Assembly: GCA_964461135.1 (NCBI GenBank)
Contig: CAYWTB010000061.1
Location: 1 to 27,484 of the forward strand
Length of the DNA: 27,484 nucleotides
Direction of reading: 5' to 3'
Source: RQOF01 sp964461135
GTDB taxonomy: Bacteria; Calditrichota; Calditrichia; RBG-13-44-9
In this document: in pieces, positions 16,537-24,417 of the stretch
Position numbering within the stretch: position 1 is the stretch's first letter
How the letters are laid out: each line of letters begins with the position of its first letter
The notes under the pieces: model-generated
Told to the model about the DNA's origin: nothing
Databases searched by the model: none
The model's input: only the letters and a program-made list of their open reading frames with translations
Made by a program: the position numbers and the translations under genes

Positions 16537-18864
16537 ATGAAACGTTTTATAATTTTTATATTACCCTTCATGATTTGTGCCGCGCTGGGCACGAATGTCT
16601 ATTCCCAGCTGCAAAAATTCAAAATTCACAATATCCGCATCGAGGGCAATGAAAAAGCAGATTCCTCCATCATCATGCTGAACTCAGGCCTTCGCCCCGG
16701 GAAAGACATCACTAGTGATGATATTCAGAAAGCGGTAAAAAATCTGTGGGCGCTGAAACTGTTTTCCGATGTGAAGATTCTGGTGGAAAAACAAACCTAC
16801 GCCGGGCTGGATCTGCTGATTAAACTGCAAGAGTTTCCCAGATTGGATGGATGGACTGTGAAGGGAAATGATAAACTTAAGAAAAAAGATGTGGATACAG
16901 AATTGCAGTTTTACCGGGGAATGGTGCTGACACCTTTTAAAATGTATAAAGCACGACGAAATCTTATTAAAAAATATAAGGAAGAAGGATATCTGCTCGC
17001 TAAAGTGCAAATTGACACACTTTATACCAACCCATACACGGTCCTGGCTGAAGTAAATATCGATGAAGGTAAAAAAGTACAGGTAAAAAAGATTCATATC
17101 TATGGGAATGAAGTCCTCAGTGAAAAAGAACTTAAGAAACAATTTAAAGGAATTAAGGAAGATCGCTGGTGGAGAGGAGCGGATTTCAAGGAAAAGAAAT
17201 ACCAGGAAGACCTCGGCCACTTGCTGGAATACTGCCGCAAAAAGGGTTTCCGGGATGCAGAAATTGTGCGGGATTCTCTTTATTATTCTGGGGATAAAAA
17301 AGACATGTACATCGATGTCTATATCCAGGAAAATCAGCGTTACTATTTCGGGGATGTAAGTTTTGAAGGGAATACGATTTTTTCCGATCAGGAACTTCGA
17401 GACCAGTTACTATTCTCCAAGGGAGATATCTATAATCAGGAAAGTTTCGAAAAAAGTATCCGAGAAAACATTCAGAATCTTTATTATAACCAGGGATATC
17501 TTTTTGCCAATATTCAACCCCGCGAAATTCCGGCCAGCACGGATACTGTTGATATTAACATTCGCATCATCGAAGGCAGTGTGGTACGGATTAAAGAAAT
17601 AATAATAACCGGCAACACCAAGACCAACGAAAAAGTGGTACGCAGGGAACTTAAGATTTATCCGGGAGATACCTTTAACCGGGCAAAACTGGAGAGAAGT
17701 GTACGGGATGTATGGATTCTGAATTATTTTGCAAATGTGGTTCCTGACGTAAAATTAATTGAAGGTGATGATAAACATATCAATCTGGAAGTAAATGTGG
17801 AAGAAAAGTCTACCGACACCGCAAATATGTCGGCCGGCTACAGTCAAAGGGATGGCATGGTGGGAAGCCTGGGTCTGGCCCTCAATAATTTTTCACTGAA
17901 ACACCCTTTATCGGGCGGGGATGGCCAGCGCCTGGCTTTCGACTGGTATTTTGGACGTTATTATCGCTCCATTTCCTTAAACTTTACCGAACCCTGGACT
18001 TTCAGCACTCCAACTCTGACGGGATTTTCTCTTTTTAATACACGAAGCGGCGGTGGTTTCTATCCGTGGGACCGTACGGTTACGGGCGGTTCGGTCCAGG
18101 CAGGACGCCGTTTTCAGTGGCCGGATAACTACTTCCGGGGCGACTGGATATTCCGTGTTGCTGAAACCAAGATTTTCAATGTGCGGGATCCCGAATTGCT
18201 GCAGTCTTATTTATTCTACGATAGACCAACTACCCAGATTAGTCTTACACAGATTATTCAGAGAGACAGCCGGAACCGCCCCGAATTTCCCACCCAGGGA
18301 TCGGTTTACTCACTGGTTACAGAATTATCGGGCGGCATTTTACAGGGCGACGAAGACTATCTGAAGAACATCCTGACGGTGGAATGGTACATCCCAACAG
18401 TGGGGGGGTTGGTTCTATATACCCAGTCAAAACTGGGAGTGATCAACGGACTCTACAAAAATTACTATATCAATCCCGGTGAGTTGTTTTATATGGGAGG
18501 TTCAGGACTCAGTTTTTCAGAGGGTTTGAGAGGCTATGACGAAGGTGCAGTAGGACCACTGAGCAGCTCCGGAAGACCGCTCGGCGGAAAGTCGATGTTT
18601 AAATTTACTACTGAATTCCGTATTCCAATTGCCCCCAATCCCACCATATATGGTCTGTTGTTTATGGAAGCAGGTAATGTATGGGAAACCTTTGATCAGA
18701 GCAATCTTCAGAATCTGCGCCGTGGTATAGGTTTCGGTGTTCGCCTGTTCATGCCCATGATCGGTATCATCGGAGTAGACTTCGGCTATGGACTGGACTA
18801 TTTCGATGCCCGGGGGTTCCGTACGGGACGTTGGAAAACGCATTTTCAATTTGGACGTTTTTAA
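16537..18864 (+). CDS. bamA: Outer membrane protein assembly factor BamA
   Basis: BamA folds and inserts beta-barrel proteins into the outer membrane. The 775-residue precursor has a signal peptide (about 1-23, ending NVYSQ). Five POTRA domains follow, roughly at 25-101, 102-178, 179-266, 267-345 and 346-424, each with the strand-helix-helix pattern and a closing x-x-FxxV-type strand. A 16-strand surface-antigen barrel fills about 435-775. The loop 6 motif LRGY (664-667, followed by DEGAVG) corresponds to the conserved VRGF of BamA, and the chain ends in Phe (HFQFGRF), the beta-signal. Its position between tamB and skp fits the role. Before the ATG there is only a weak GTTGGAAAA site. The five-POTRA count separates it from TamA, which has three. 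Confidence 0.97.
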   Translation: MKRFIIFILPFMICAALGTNVYSQLQKFKIHNIRIEGNEKADSSIIMLNSGLRPGKDITSDDIQKAVKNLWALKLFSDVKILVEKQTYAGLDLLIKLQEFPRLDGWTVKGNDKLKKKDVDTELQFYRGMVLTPFKMYKARRNLIKKYKEEGYLLAKVQIDTLYTNPYTVLAEVNIDEGKKVQVKKIHIYGNEVLSEKELKKQFKGIKEDRWWRGADFKEKKYQEDLGHLLEYCRKKGFRDAEIVRDSLYYSGDKKDMYIDVYIQENQRYYFGDVSFEGNTIFSDQELRDQLLFSKGDIYNQESFEKSIRENIQNLYYNQGYLFANIQPREIPASTDTVDINIRIIEGSVVRIKEIIITGNTKTNEKVVRRELKIYPGDTFNRAKLERSVRDVWILNYFANVVPDVKLIEGDDKHINLEVNVEEKSTDTANMSAGYSQRDGMVGSLGLALNNFSLKHPLSGGDGQRLAFDWYFGRYYRSISLNFTEPWTFSTPTLTGFSLFNTRSGGGFYPWDRTVTGGSVQAGRRFQWPDNYFRGDWIFRVAETKIFNVRDPELLQSYLFYDRPTTQISLTQIIQRDSRNRPEFPTQGSVYSLVTELSGGILQGDEDYLKNILTVEWYIPTVGGLVLYTQSKLGVINGLYKNYYINPGELFYMGGSGLSFSEGLRGYDEGAVGPLSSSGRPLGGKSMFKFTTEFRIPIAPNPTIYGLLFMEAGNVWETFDQSNLQNLRRGIGFGVRLFMPMIGIIGVDFGYGLDYFDARGFRTGRWKTHFQFGRF

Positions 18865-18925
18865 AAAATTAAATATTTATGAATTATATTAAATTGACAT
18901 GACAATCAACCATCAGGAGGTTACA

Positions 18926-19459
18926 GTGAAAAATTATCGGTTATTAGGCATTCTGACCATGGTAATGTTCTTTATTACTCTGGGATGGAATAACAGCTAT
19001 GCACAGTTGAAAATTCGCTATGTTAACTCTCAGAGAATTCTGGCCGATTATCCGGAAGCCCAACAAATCCAGAAGAGGCTGGATGATATCCGGGCAGGTT
19101 ATGAGAAAGAATATAACGACATGCTGCAACGATATGAAAGTCTGATCAAGGAAATAGAAAATCAGAGTCTGTTATTGAGTCCCGAAAAAAAGGCTGAGAA
19201 GGAAAAACAAGCACAGGACCTTGCGGTTCAGATTGATCAGTACCGTTATGACAAACTGGGACCTCAGGGAGAATTATATAAGAAAAACATGGAACTCACC
19301 CAGCCTTTGTATGACAAGATCGACCAGATTATTCAAAAAATCGGCGAACAAGAAGATTATGACTACATCATGGATGTAGTTCAGGGGGTGGTGTTATTTG
19401 CTAAGCCTCAATTTGACATTACCAACCGGGTTATTGAAGAATTGAATAAACAGAAATGA
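18926..19459 (+). CDS. skp: OmpH/Skp family periplasmic chaperone
   Basis: The 177-residue product has a signal peptide (MKNYRLLGILTMVMFFITLG... cut after SYAQ) and a long charged coiled coil (about 45-125) between short beta segments. The N-terminal strand IRYVNSQRILADYPEAQQ is typical of OmpH/Skp. Skp trimers hold unfolded outer-membrane proteins on the way to BamA, encoded just upstream. I chose the GTG at 18926 because CAGGAGG lies 5 nt upstream. The ATG at 18899 would put nine residues, including the ribosome site itself, ahead of the signal peptide. A strong terminator follows, so this is the last gene of the tamB-bamA-skp unit. Confidence 0.94.
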   Translation: MKNYRLLGILTMVMFFITLGWNNSYAQLKIRYVNSQRILADYPEAQQIQKRLDDIRAGYEKEYNDMLQRYESLIKEIENQSLLLSPEKKAEKEKQAQDLAVQIDQYRYDKLGPQGELYKKNMELTQPLYDKIDQIIQKIGEQEDYDYIMDVVQGVVLFAKPQFDITNRVIEELNKQK

Positions 19460-19479
19460 TCTTTTCATTGGATAAATAA

Positions 19480-19517
19480 AAAGCTGAAATGTGATTGACA
19501 TTTCAGCTTTTTTTATT
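19480..19517 (+). terminator. Rho-independent terminator after skp
   Basis: A perfect 12-bp stem, AAAGCTGAAATG (19480-19491) with CATTTCAGCTTT (19499-19510), has a 7-nt loop and continues into TTTTATT. It begins 20 bp past the skp stop and splits the envelope block into tamB-bamA-skp and a separate unit starting at lpxD. Confidence 0.92.
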
Positions 19518-19894
19518 CCTGATTCATCCGGCAGTCCACATTAAAATATCTCAGCTGAATAACTTAATTAATTTAGAAATTTTAACACTAAGACTCAAAG
19601 ACACTAGGAAAAAAATTAGGAGTATTAAATAACTTGCTTAATTCACAAATTACGATATAATGTATCAAAGTTGTTATATTCTTAGAAATTAAATGGCCCC
19701 GGTCTTCAGACCGGGGATTAAAGAATCCAGCATATTTGGGCGTTAGCCCCTATTTGTGAATTAAGCAGGATAAAAGATGTGAATTTGATCTGTTTTAAAA
19801 TAAACACGGATTAAACCATCAATTATTATGACTTTGTGTCCTGGTGCCTTTGTGATTATAAATAATTCGGGCTAAAAAATGAGGAAAACTTTCC
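19518..19894. other. Intergenic region filled by an inverted-repeat element
   Basis: Apart from the terminator on its left edge, this gap is mostly occupied by the nested inverted-repeat structure described at 19586-19854. No open frame of note is present. The promoter of lpxD should lie here or in the element. Confidence 0.6.
19586..19854. repeat. Nested inverted-repeat element (MITE/REPIN-like)
   Basis: The outer arms are CACTAAGACTCAAAGACACT (19586-19605, extending to 19608) and, inverted, 19832-19854 (CTTTGTGTCCTGGTGCCTTT and three more bases). They match at about 16 of 23 positions. Inside them a perfect 16-bp inverted pair, TGCTTAATTCACAAAT (19635-19650) and ATTTGTGAATTAAGCA (19752-19767), encloses two compact hairpins: CCCCGGTCT/AGACCGGGG (19697-19716) and GGGC/GCCC (19738-19749). 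No gene is inside. The CACAAAG-type arms and the CCCCGGTCT hairpin resemble dispersed intergenic palindromes that I know from many environmental genomes, so a non-autonomous dispersed element is likely. Confidence 0.75.
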
Positions 19895-20929
19895 ATGCCA
19901 AACTTCACTTTAAAGGAATTAAGCCGGCGAGTGAAAGCAGAGTTACACGGTGATGGTACTATTAAAATTAAAGGAACTGCCAAGATTGATTCCGCTTCAA
20001 AAGGAGAAATCACCTTTCTGGCAAATCCAAAGTACAAGCACTATCTGGAGGGAACCGGGGCCAGTGCCGTTATCATTGATAAAAAAATGGAATTCGATTC
20101 ACCGCTGCCGCACTTACGGGTGGATGATGTATACTACCGTTTTCTGCAAATATTCCTGTTGTTTAATCCTCCCCCGGAGCAGCTGAAACCGGGCATTCAT
20201 AAGTCTGCCGTCATCGATCCGTCGGCCACTCTGGGTAAAAAAGTCGCCATCGGACCGCAGGTATTCATCGGACAGGACTGCAAAATCGGGGCCGGTACCA
20301 GAATTTTTCCGGGTTGTGTTATCATGGACGGTGTGGAAATCGGAAATAACTGCCTGTTATATCCGCTGGTATCCATCCGGGAGTCCTGCCGAATTGGCAA
20401 TGGTGTGATTATTCATAACGGAACGGTAATCGGCAGTGACGGATTCGGATTTGCACCGTTTGAGGGCAAATATCATAAGATCCCGCAGGTGGGCCGGGTG
20501 GTGGTGGAAGACGATGTGGAAATCGGTGCCAATTGTACCATCGATCGGGCCACCATGGGGGAAACCATCATCCGCAAGGGAGCCAAGCTGGATAATCTGA
20601 TTCACATCGCCCACAATGTAGACGTAGGGGAAAACACCGTAATGGCAGCCCAAACAGGGATCTCGGGATCTACAAAAATAGGGCATCACGTCATGCTGGG
20701 TGGTCAGGTAGGAACGGTGGGACATATTACCATCGGGGATTATGCTCAGGTGGGGGCACAATCCGGTGTAGCAAAAAGTGTTATGGAAAAAGAGGTGGTG
20801 TTTGGTTATCCCGCTAGGCCTATAATGCGTACCAAACGCATTGAAGCTGTCATAAACCAGTTACCGGAACTTCTGAAAAGAATTCAACAGCTGGAAAAAG
20901 AAATAAAAGCCTTGAAAAATCAAGACTGA
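19895..20929 (+). CDS. lpxD: UDP-3-O-(3-hydroxyacyl)glucosamine N-acyltransferase LpxD
   Basis: LpxD adds the second 3-hydroxyacyl chain, from ACP, to UDP-3-O-acylglucosamine in lipid A synthesis. The 344 residues match the family. The N-terminal uridine-binding domain (about 1-98) includes ITFLANPKYKHYL. A left-handed beta helix of hexapeptide repeats fills about 105-315, and a C-terminal helix covers 320-344. The catalytic His is His240 in LIHIAHNV, with His237 nearby. GAGGA lies 9 nt before the ATG. lpxC-fabZ follows after a 395-bp gap, so the two may or may not share a transcript. Confidence 0.97.
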   Translation: MPNFTLKELSRRVKAELHGDGTIKIKGTAKIDSASKGEITFLANPKYKHYLEGTGASAVIIDKKMEFDSPLPHLRVDDVYYRFLQIFLLFNPPPEQLKPGIHKSAVIDPSATLGKKVAIGPQVFIGQDCKIGAGTRIFPGCVIMDGVEIGNNCLLYPLVSIRESCRIGNGVIIHNGTVIGSDGFGFAPFEGKYHKIPQVGRVVVEDDVEIGANCTIDRATMGETIIRKGAKLDNLIHIAHNVDVGENTVMAAQTGISGSTKIGHHVMLGGQVGTVGHITIGDYAQVGAQSGVAKSVMEKEVVFGYPARPIMRTKRIEAVINQLPELLKRIQQLEKEIKALKNQD

Positions 20930-21324
20930 TTCTGTATTGCTGGTCTCCCTGCCTGGTTATCCAATTTTCCGGAGTCGTTTGCAATATCCGGTATCCGGTC
21001 AGACTTTTTATATTATTCAGTAATAAGCAGAGGTAACAGAATGCAGAAAGTAATTCTCATTTCAATAAAACAATTAATTTATTAACTTAAAAATTAAAAA
21101 TGATCTGATTCTTGGTAACCAGCTGGTAAGGAAAAAAATAGTATAAAAAGCAGCAATACTGTAATAATATTAAGCGATTTGATGATATAAATTTATTTAA
21201 ACTAAATTATTATTGTGAATTTTAATGCACGGAGGGCTTTAAGGTGAAATTTGTAAATCTGACATTTTAATTCGTCAGACAACCAGTTGCATGAAATAAT
21301 TTCGATTTTAAAGGATAGTGATCT
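20930..21324. other. AT-rich gap between lpxD and lpxC-fabZ
   Basis: This stretch has no gene. It includes a tandem TATCCGG pair (about 20986-20999) and, near lpxC, a 6-bp hairpin TCTGAC (21258-21263)/GTCAGA (21274-21279). A GGAGGG followed by a nine-codon GTG frame lies at about 21232-21270; it is too short to call a leader peptide with confidence. A promoter for the lpxC operon probably lies here. Confidence 0.45.
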
Positions 21325-22743
21325 ATGGAAAAGAAACAGAAAACGATTCACAGTGCCATATCATATACAGGAACCGGTTTACACACCGGAAAACCTTCCA
21401 CCATCACATTCCGGCCGGCGCCTGAGGATCATGGTATCATTTTTGTAAGAACTGATGCAAACCCCACATTGGAGATTCCGGCACTGGTGGATTTCGTGCT
21501 GCCGGATAATGGTATCGACAGTTTGCGTGGTACCAACCTGCACAAGGATGAGGTGGTCATCTATACGGTGGAGCATGTCCTGGCCGCCATTGCCGGTCTG
21601 GAGCTTGATAACCTCAGAATCGAATTGAATGCACCCGAACCTCCGGTGGGTGACGGAAGTTCCATGCCCTTTGTGAATGTTTTGCTGGAGGCCGGGCTGG
21701 TGGAACAGGACCGGCTAAAAAATTATCTGGTGATTCAGGAATCCATGTTTTTTCATGAGGAAAAAAAGGGAATTGATCTTGTGGCACTTCCGCTGGACGA
21801 TTTCCGGATCACGGTGATGATTGATTATAAAAATCCGGCCCTTGGCAGTCAGCATTCCGGTCTTTTTTCAATGGAAAAAGAATTTATCGCTGAATTTGCA
21901 CCGGCACGGACGTTCTGCTTTTTGCACGAAGTAGAACTGCTGATTGATCAGAATCTTATTAAAGGCGGTAGCCTGAATAGTGCTGTGGTTATCTGTGATA
22001 AGAAGCTTGATGAAATCGATGAGAAAAAAATCCGTAAGTCGCTGCAAGTTAATGGTGATGTTTTTGTGGGTGAAAACGGTATTCTTAACAATACCAATTT
22101 GCGCTATAAGAATGAACCTGCCCGCCATAAAGTCCTGGATATGCTGGGCGATCTTTTTCTGGTGGGCGCACCCATTAAAGGACAGATACTGGCTGGTCGT
22201 CCCGGACACAAAAGCAATATTGAATTTGCCCGCCGCCTGCGCAGCTTCTATCAGAAACAGCAGCTTACCCGTAAATACCAGAATGTGGCACGCAAAGGAA
22301 TCGTATTCGATTTTGAAGCCATACAGCGTATTCTTCCCCACCGCTATCCTTTTCTGCTGGTAGACCGAATTATCGAATTTGAAGCCGGCAAAAGGATTGT
22401 TGGTCTGAAAAATGTAACCGGCAATGAAGAATTCTTCAACGGCCATTTTCCCGGCCATCCTATCATGCCAGGGGTACTCATCATCGAAGGCATGGCGCAA
22501 ACCGGCGGCATCATGCTGTTGAATGCCGAAGAAAATCCGGAAGATAAAATGATGTATTTCATGGGCCTGGATAATGTCCGCTTTCGTAAACCGGTGTTTC
22601 CGGGCTCCCAGTTAATTTTCGAACTTGAATTACTGAAAAAAAGAAGTTCCAGCATAAAAATGCAGGGCAAGGCATTTGTGGAGGGAGAACTGGTTGCCGA
22701 AGCCGAAATGATGGCCGTTATGCTGAACAGAAAACAAATGTAA
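21325..22743 (+). CDS. lpxC/fabZ: LpxC-FabZ fusion: UDP-3-O-acyl-GlcNAc deacetylase / 3-hydroxyacyl-ACP dehydratase
   Basis: The 472-residue protein joins two enzymes. Residues 1-305 are LpxC, which commits UDP-acyl-GlcNAc to lipid A. Its zinc ligands are His84 (YTVEHVLAA), His268 and Asp272 (HKVLDMLGD), and His295 is the likely general acid (GRPGHKSN). Residues about 325-472 are FabZ, which dehydrates 3-hydroxyacyl-ACP for fatty-acid elongation. They carry His374 (FNGHFPGHP) and Glu388 (IIEGMAQ), plus PHRYPFLLVDRI. The two compete for the same 3-hydroxyacyl-ACP pool, so the fusion may balance them. This bifunctional form is known from Bacteroidota, Chlorobiota and related phyla. AAAGGA lies about 9 nt before the ATG. 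lpxA follows after 21 bp. Confidence 0.98.
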   Translation: MEKKQKTIHSAISYTGTGLHTGKPSTITFRPAPEDHGIIFVRTDANPTLEIPALVDFVLPDNGIDSLRGTNLHKDEVVIYTVEHVLAAIAGLELDNLRIELNAPEPPVGDGSSMPFVNVLLEAGLVEQDRLKNYLVIQESMFFHEEKKGIDLVALPLDDFRITVMIDYKNPALGSQHSGLFSMEKEFIAEFAPARTFCFLHEVELLIDQNLIKGGSLNSAVVICDKKLDEIDEKKIRKSLQVNGDVFVGENGILNNTNLRYKNEPARHKVLDMLGDLFLVGAPIKGQILAGRPGHKSNIEFARRLRSFYQKQQLTRKYQNVARKGIVFDFEAIQRILPHRYPFLLVDRIIEFEAGKRIVGLKNVTGNEEFFNGHFPGHPIMPGVLIIEGMAQTGGIMLLNAEENPEDKMMYFMGLDNVRFRKPVFPGSQLIFELELLKKRSSSIKMQGKAFVEGELVAEAEMMAVMLNRKQM

Positions 22744-22764
22744 CTATAATACAAGGAGAGAAAG

Positions 22765-23541
22765 TTGACAAAGATTCACCCCACTGCCCTGGTGAATCCA
22801 AAAGCGGAACTCGGTGAAACGGTTGAAATAGGGGCCCATGCAACCGTAAACGAAGATGTAATCATCGGCGACCATACAGTTGTCGGTACCGGAGCATTTC
22901 TGGATAATGGTACCCGCTTGGCCGCCAACTGCCGGGTCGGACATTATGCCGTTCTTGGAGTTCCGCCCCAGGATCTCAAGTATAAAAATGAAAAAACCTT
23001 TCTGGAAGTGGGAGAAGGAACTATTATTAGAGAATTTTCCACTCTCCATCGCGGTACTACTTATCATTACAAAACAACCATCGGAAAAAACTGTTTTATT
23101 ATGACCTATGTACACATCGCCCATGACTGTATCATCGGAGACAATGTAATACTGGCAAACTGCGTCAATATGGGCGGACATGTGGAAATAGATAACCAGG
23201 TCACGGTAGGTGGCTTGACGGGTATCCATCAATTTGTTAAAATCGGACAATATGCCTTCGTGGGAGGAGGCTTGAAAATTTTAAAAGATGTTCCGCCCTA
23301 CATCAGGGTAATGGGGGAACCAGCCCGTTATGGAGGAACCAATTACATAGGCCTGGAAAGAAAAGGATTTTCCAAAGAAACCATACTGGAAATTAAGCGT
23401 GCCTACCATATTATTTTTCAGAGTACATATTTGGTCAGTGAAGCCCCTGATGTTATCAGGAAAGATCTGAAACCGTTTGACGAGATTAAGACTATTCTGG
23501 CCTTTATGGAGAGGAGCGAACGGGGACTGATTCGTGGATAA
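22765..23541 (+). CDS. lpxA: UDP-N-acetylglucosamine acyltransferase LpxA
   Basis: LpxA carries out the first lipid A step, moving a 3-hydroxyacyl chain from ACP to UDP-GlcNAc. The 258 residues form a hexapeptide-repeat beta helix (about 1-190) and a helical C-terminal domain. The active-site pair HIAH (His117, catalytic His120) lies in MTYVHIAHDCIIGDN, with GGHVEI following. The start is TTG: AAGGAGAG lies 4 nt before it and the next residues, TKIHPTALV, match the family N-terminus. The gene overlaps the next one (lipM-like) by 8 bp, so translation is probably coupled. Confidence 0.97.
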   Translation: MTKIHPTALVNPKAELGETVEIGAHATVNEDVIIGDHTVVGTGAFLDNGTRLAANCRVGHYAVLGVPPQDLKYKNEKTFLEVGEGTIIREFSTLHRGTTYHYKTTIGKNCFIMTYVHIAHDCIIGDNVILANCVNMGGHVEIDNQVTVGGLTGIHQFVKIGQYAFVGGGLKILKDVPPYIRVMGEPARYGGTNYIGLERKGFSKETILEIKRAYHIIFQSTYLVSEAPDVIRKDLKPFDEIKTILAFMERSERGLIRG

Positions 23542-24376
23542 TTTTGATCTGAAAGAATGGTATATCTGGCCGTGTCGCTCCTTTCCAGGGGATTTCAATA
23601 TGGCTGCAGACCATCTGCTGGCCCGTGGCATGAACAAAATCATTGACCGGCCACTGCTGCGTTTTTTCACCTGGAAGCCCTACTGTATTTCCCTGGGATA
23701 TCATCAGAATGTTTCCGATATCAATCAGAAACTATGCCGGCAAAATAATATCGATGTGGTACGCCGTCCCACCGGTGGACGGGCTATTCTACATGCCGAA
23801 GAATTAACCTACAGTGTAATCTATCCCTTTAACAGCCTGGATGCAGCACAATTTTACCAACTGATTCATATTCCCGTGGTAGAAGTTCTGAAAGGATTGG
23901 ATATCCCGGCGGAATTTGAACCTTCGCAACCGGATTTCCGTCAAATCTACAAAACTGACCGGGCCTATGTCTGTTTTGCCACTTCTGCCCGCTACGAAGT
24001 AGAAATTGAAGGGAAAAAATTAATTGGAAGCGCACAGCGCATTTATGAAAACGCTATCCTGCAACACGGTTCTATTCTGCTAGGAACATTCCATGAATCC
24101 CTGATGGATTTTCTCATGTTGCCGGAGGATAAAAAAAAGATGATGAAAGAATATATACGCAATCACACGTCGTCAGTATGGCAGTACCATCCCGGAATTC
24201 AGGCGGACTCACTGGCCGGGCTACTGCAGAAAAAATATGAAAACTTTTACCGTATTCAATTTTTACCGTTCGAGAAAACCGAAATTTTTAAAAACAATTT
24301 ACAAACCGCTATTGTTAACACAGAATTGTCCATCATAAAAAACCATCCATCAACCGGCTTACCGGTTGGTGTATAG
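23534..24376 (+). CDS. lipM: LipM-like octanoyl-ACP:protein octanoyltransferase (lipoate ligase family)
   Basis: The 280-residue protein belongs to the biotin/lipoate protein ligase fold. RRPTGGRAILHAEELTYSV (77-95) and EGKKLIGSAQR (159-169) are the core motifs. Cys147 in AYVCFATSARYEV matches the catalytic Cys of Bacillus LipM, and the 'GGRA' version of the motif (not GGGAV) is LipM/LipL-like, so octanoyl transfer from octanoyl-ACP is more likely than an ATP-using lipoate ligase. A LplA-type function cannot be excluded. The GTG start at 23534 overlaps the end of lpxA by 8 bp. No LipA (lipoyl synthase) gene is in the window. Placement inside a lipid A operon is unusual. Confidence 0.85.
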   Translation: MDNFDLKEWYIWPCRSFPGDFNMAADHLLARGMNKIIDRPLLRFFTWKPYCISLGYHQNVSDINQKLCRQNNIDVVRRPTGGRAILHAEELTYSVIYPFNSLDAAQFYQLIHIPVVEVLKGLDIPAEFEPSQPDFRQIYKTDRAYVCFATSARYEVEIEGKKLIGSAQRIYENAILQHGSILLGTFHESLMDFLMLPEDKKKMMKEYIRNHTSSVWQYHPGIQADSLAGLLQKKYENFYRIQFLPFEKTEIFKNNLQTAIVNTELSIIKNHPSTGLPVGV

Positions 24377-24417
24377 GAGCCATGAAGGTCCCGGATATGT
24401 GAGGATCGCATAAAACC

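Noticed and set aside
22744..23250. Minus-strand frame of 168 codons opposite lpxA
   Set aside because: It is antisense to the hexapeptide repeats of lpxA, whose codon regularity keeps the reverse frame open.
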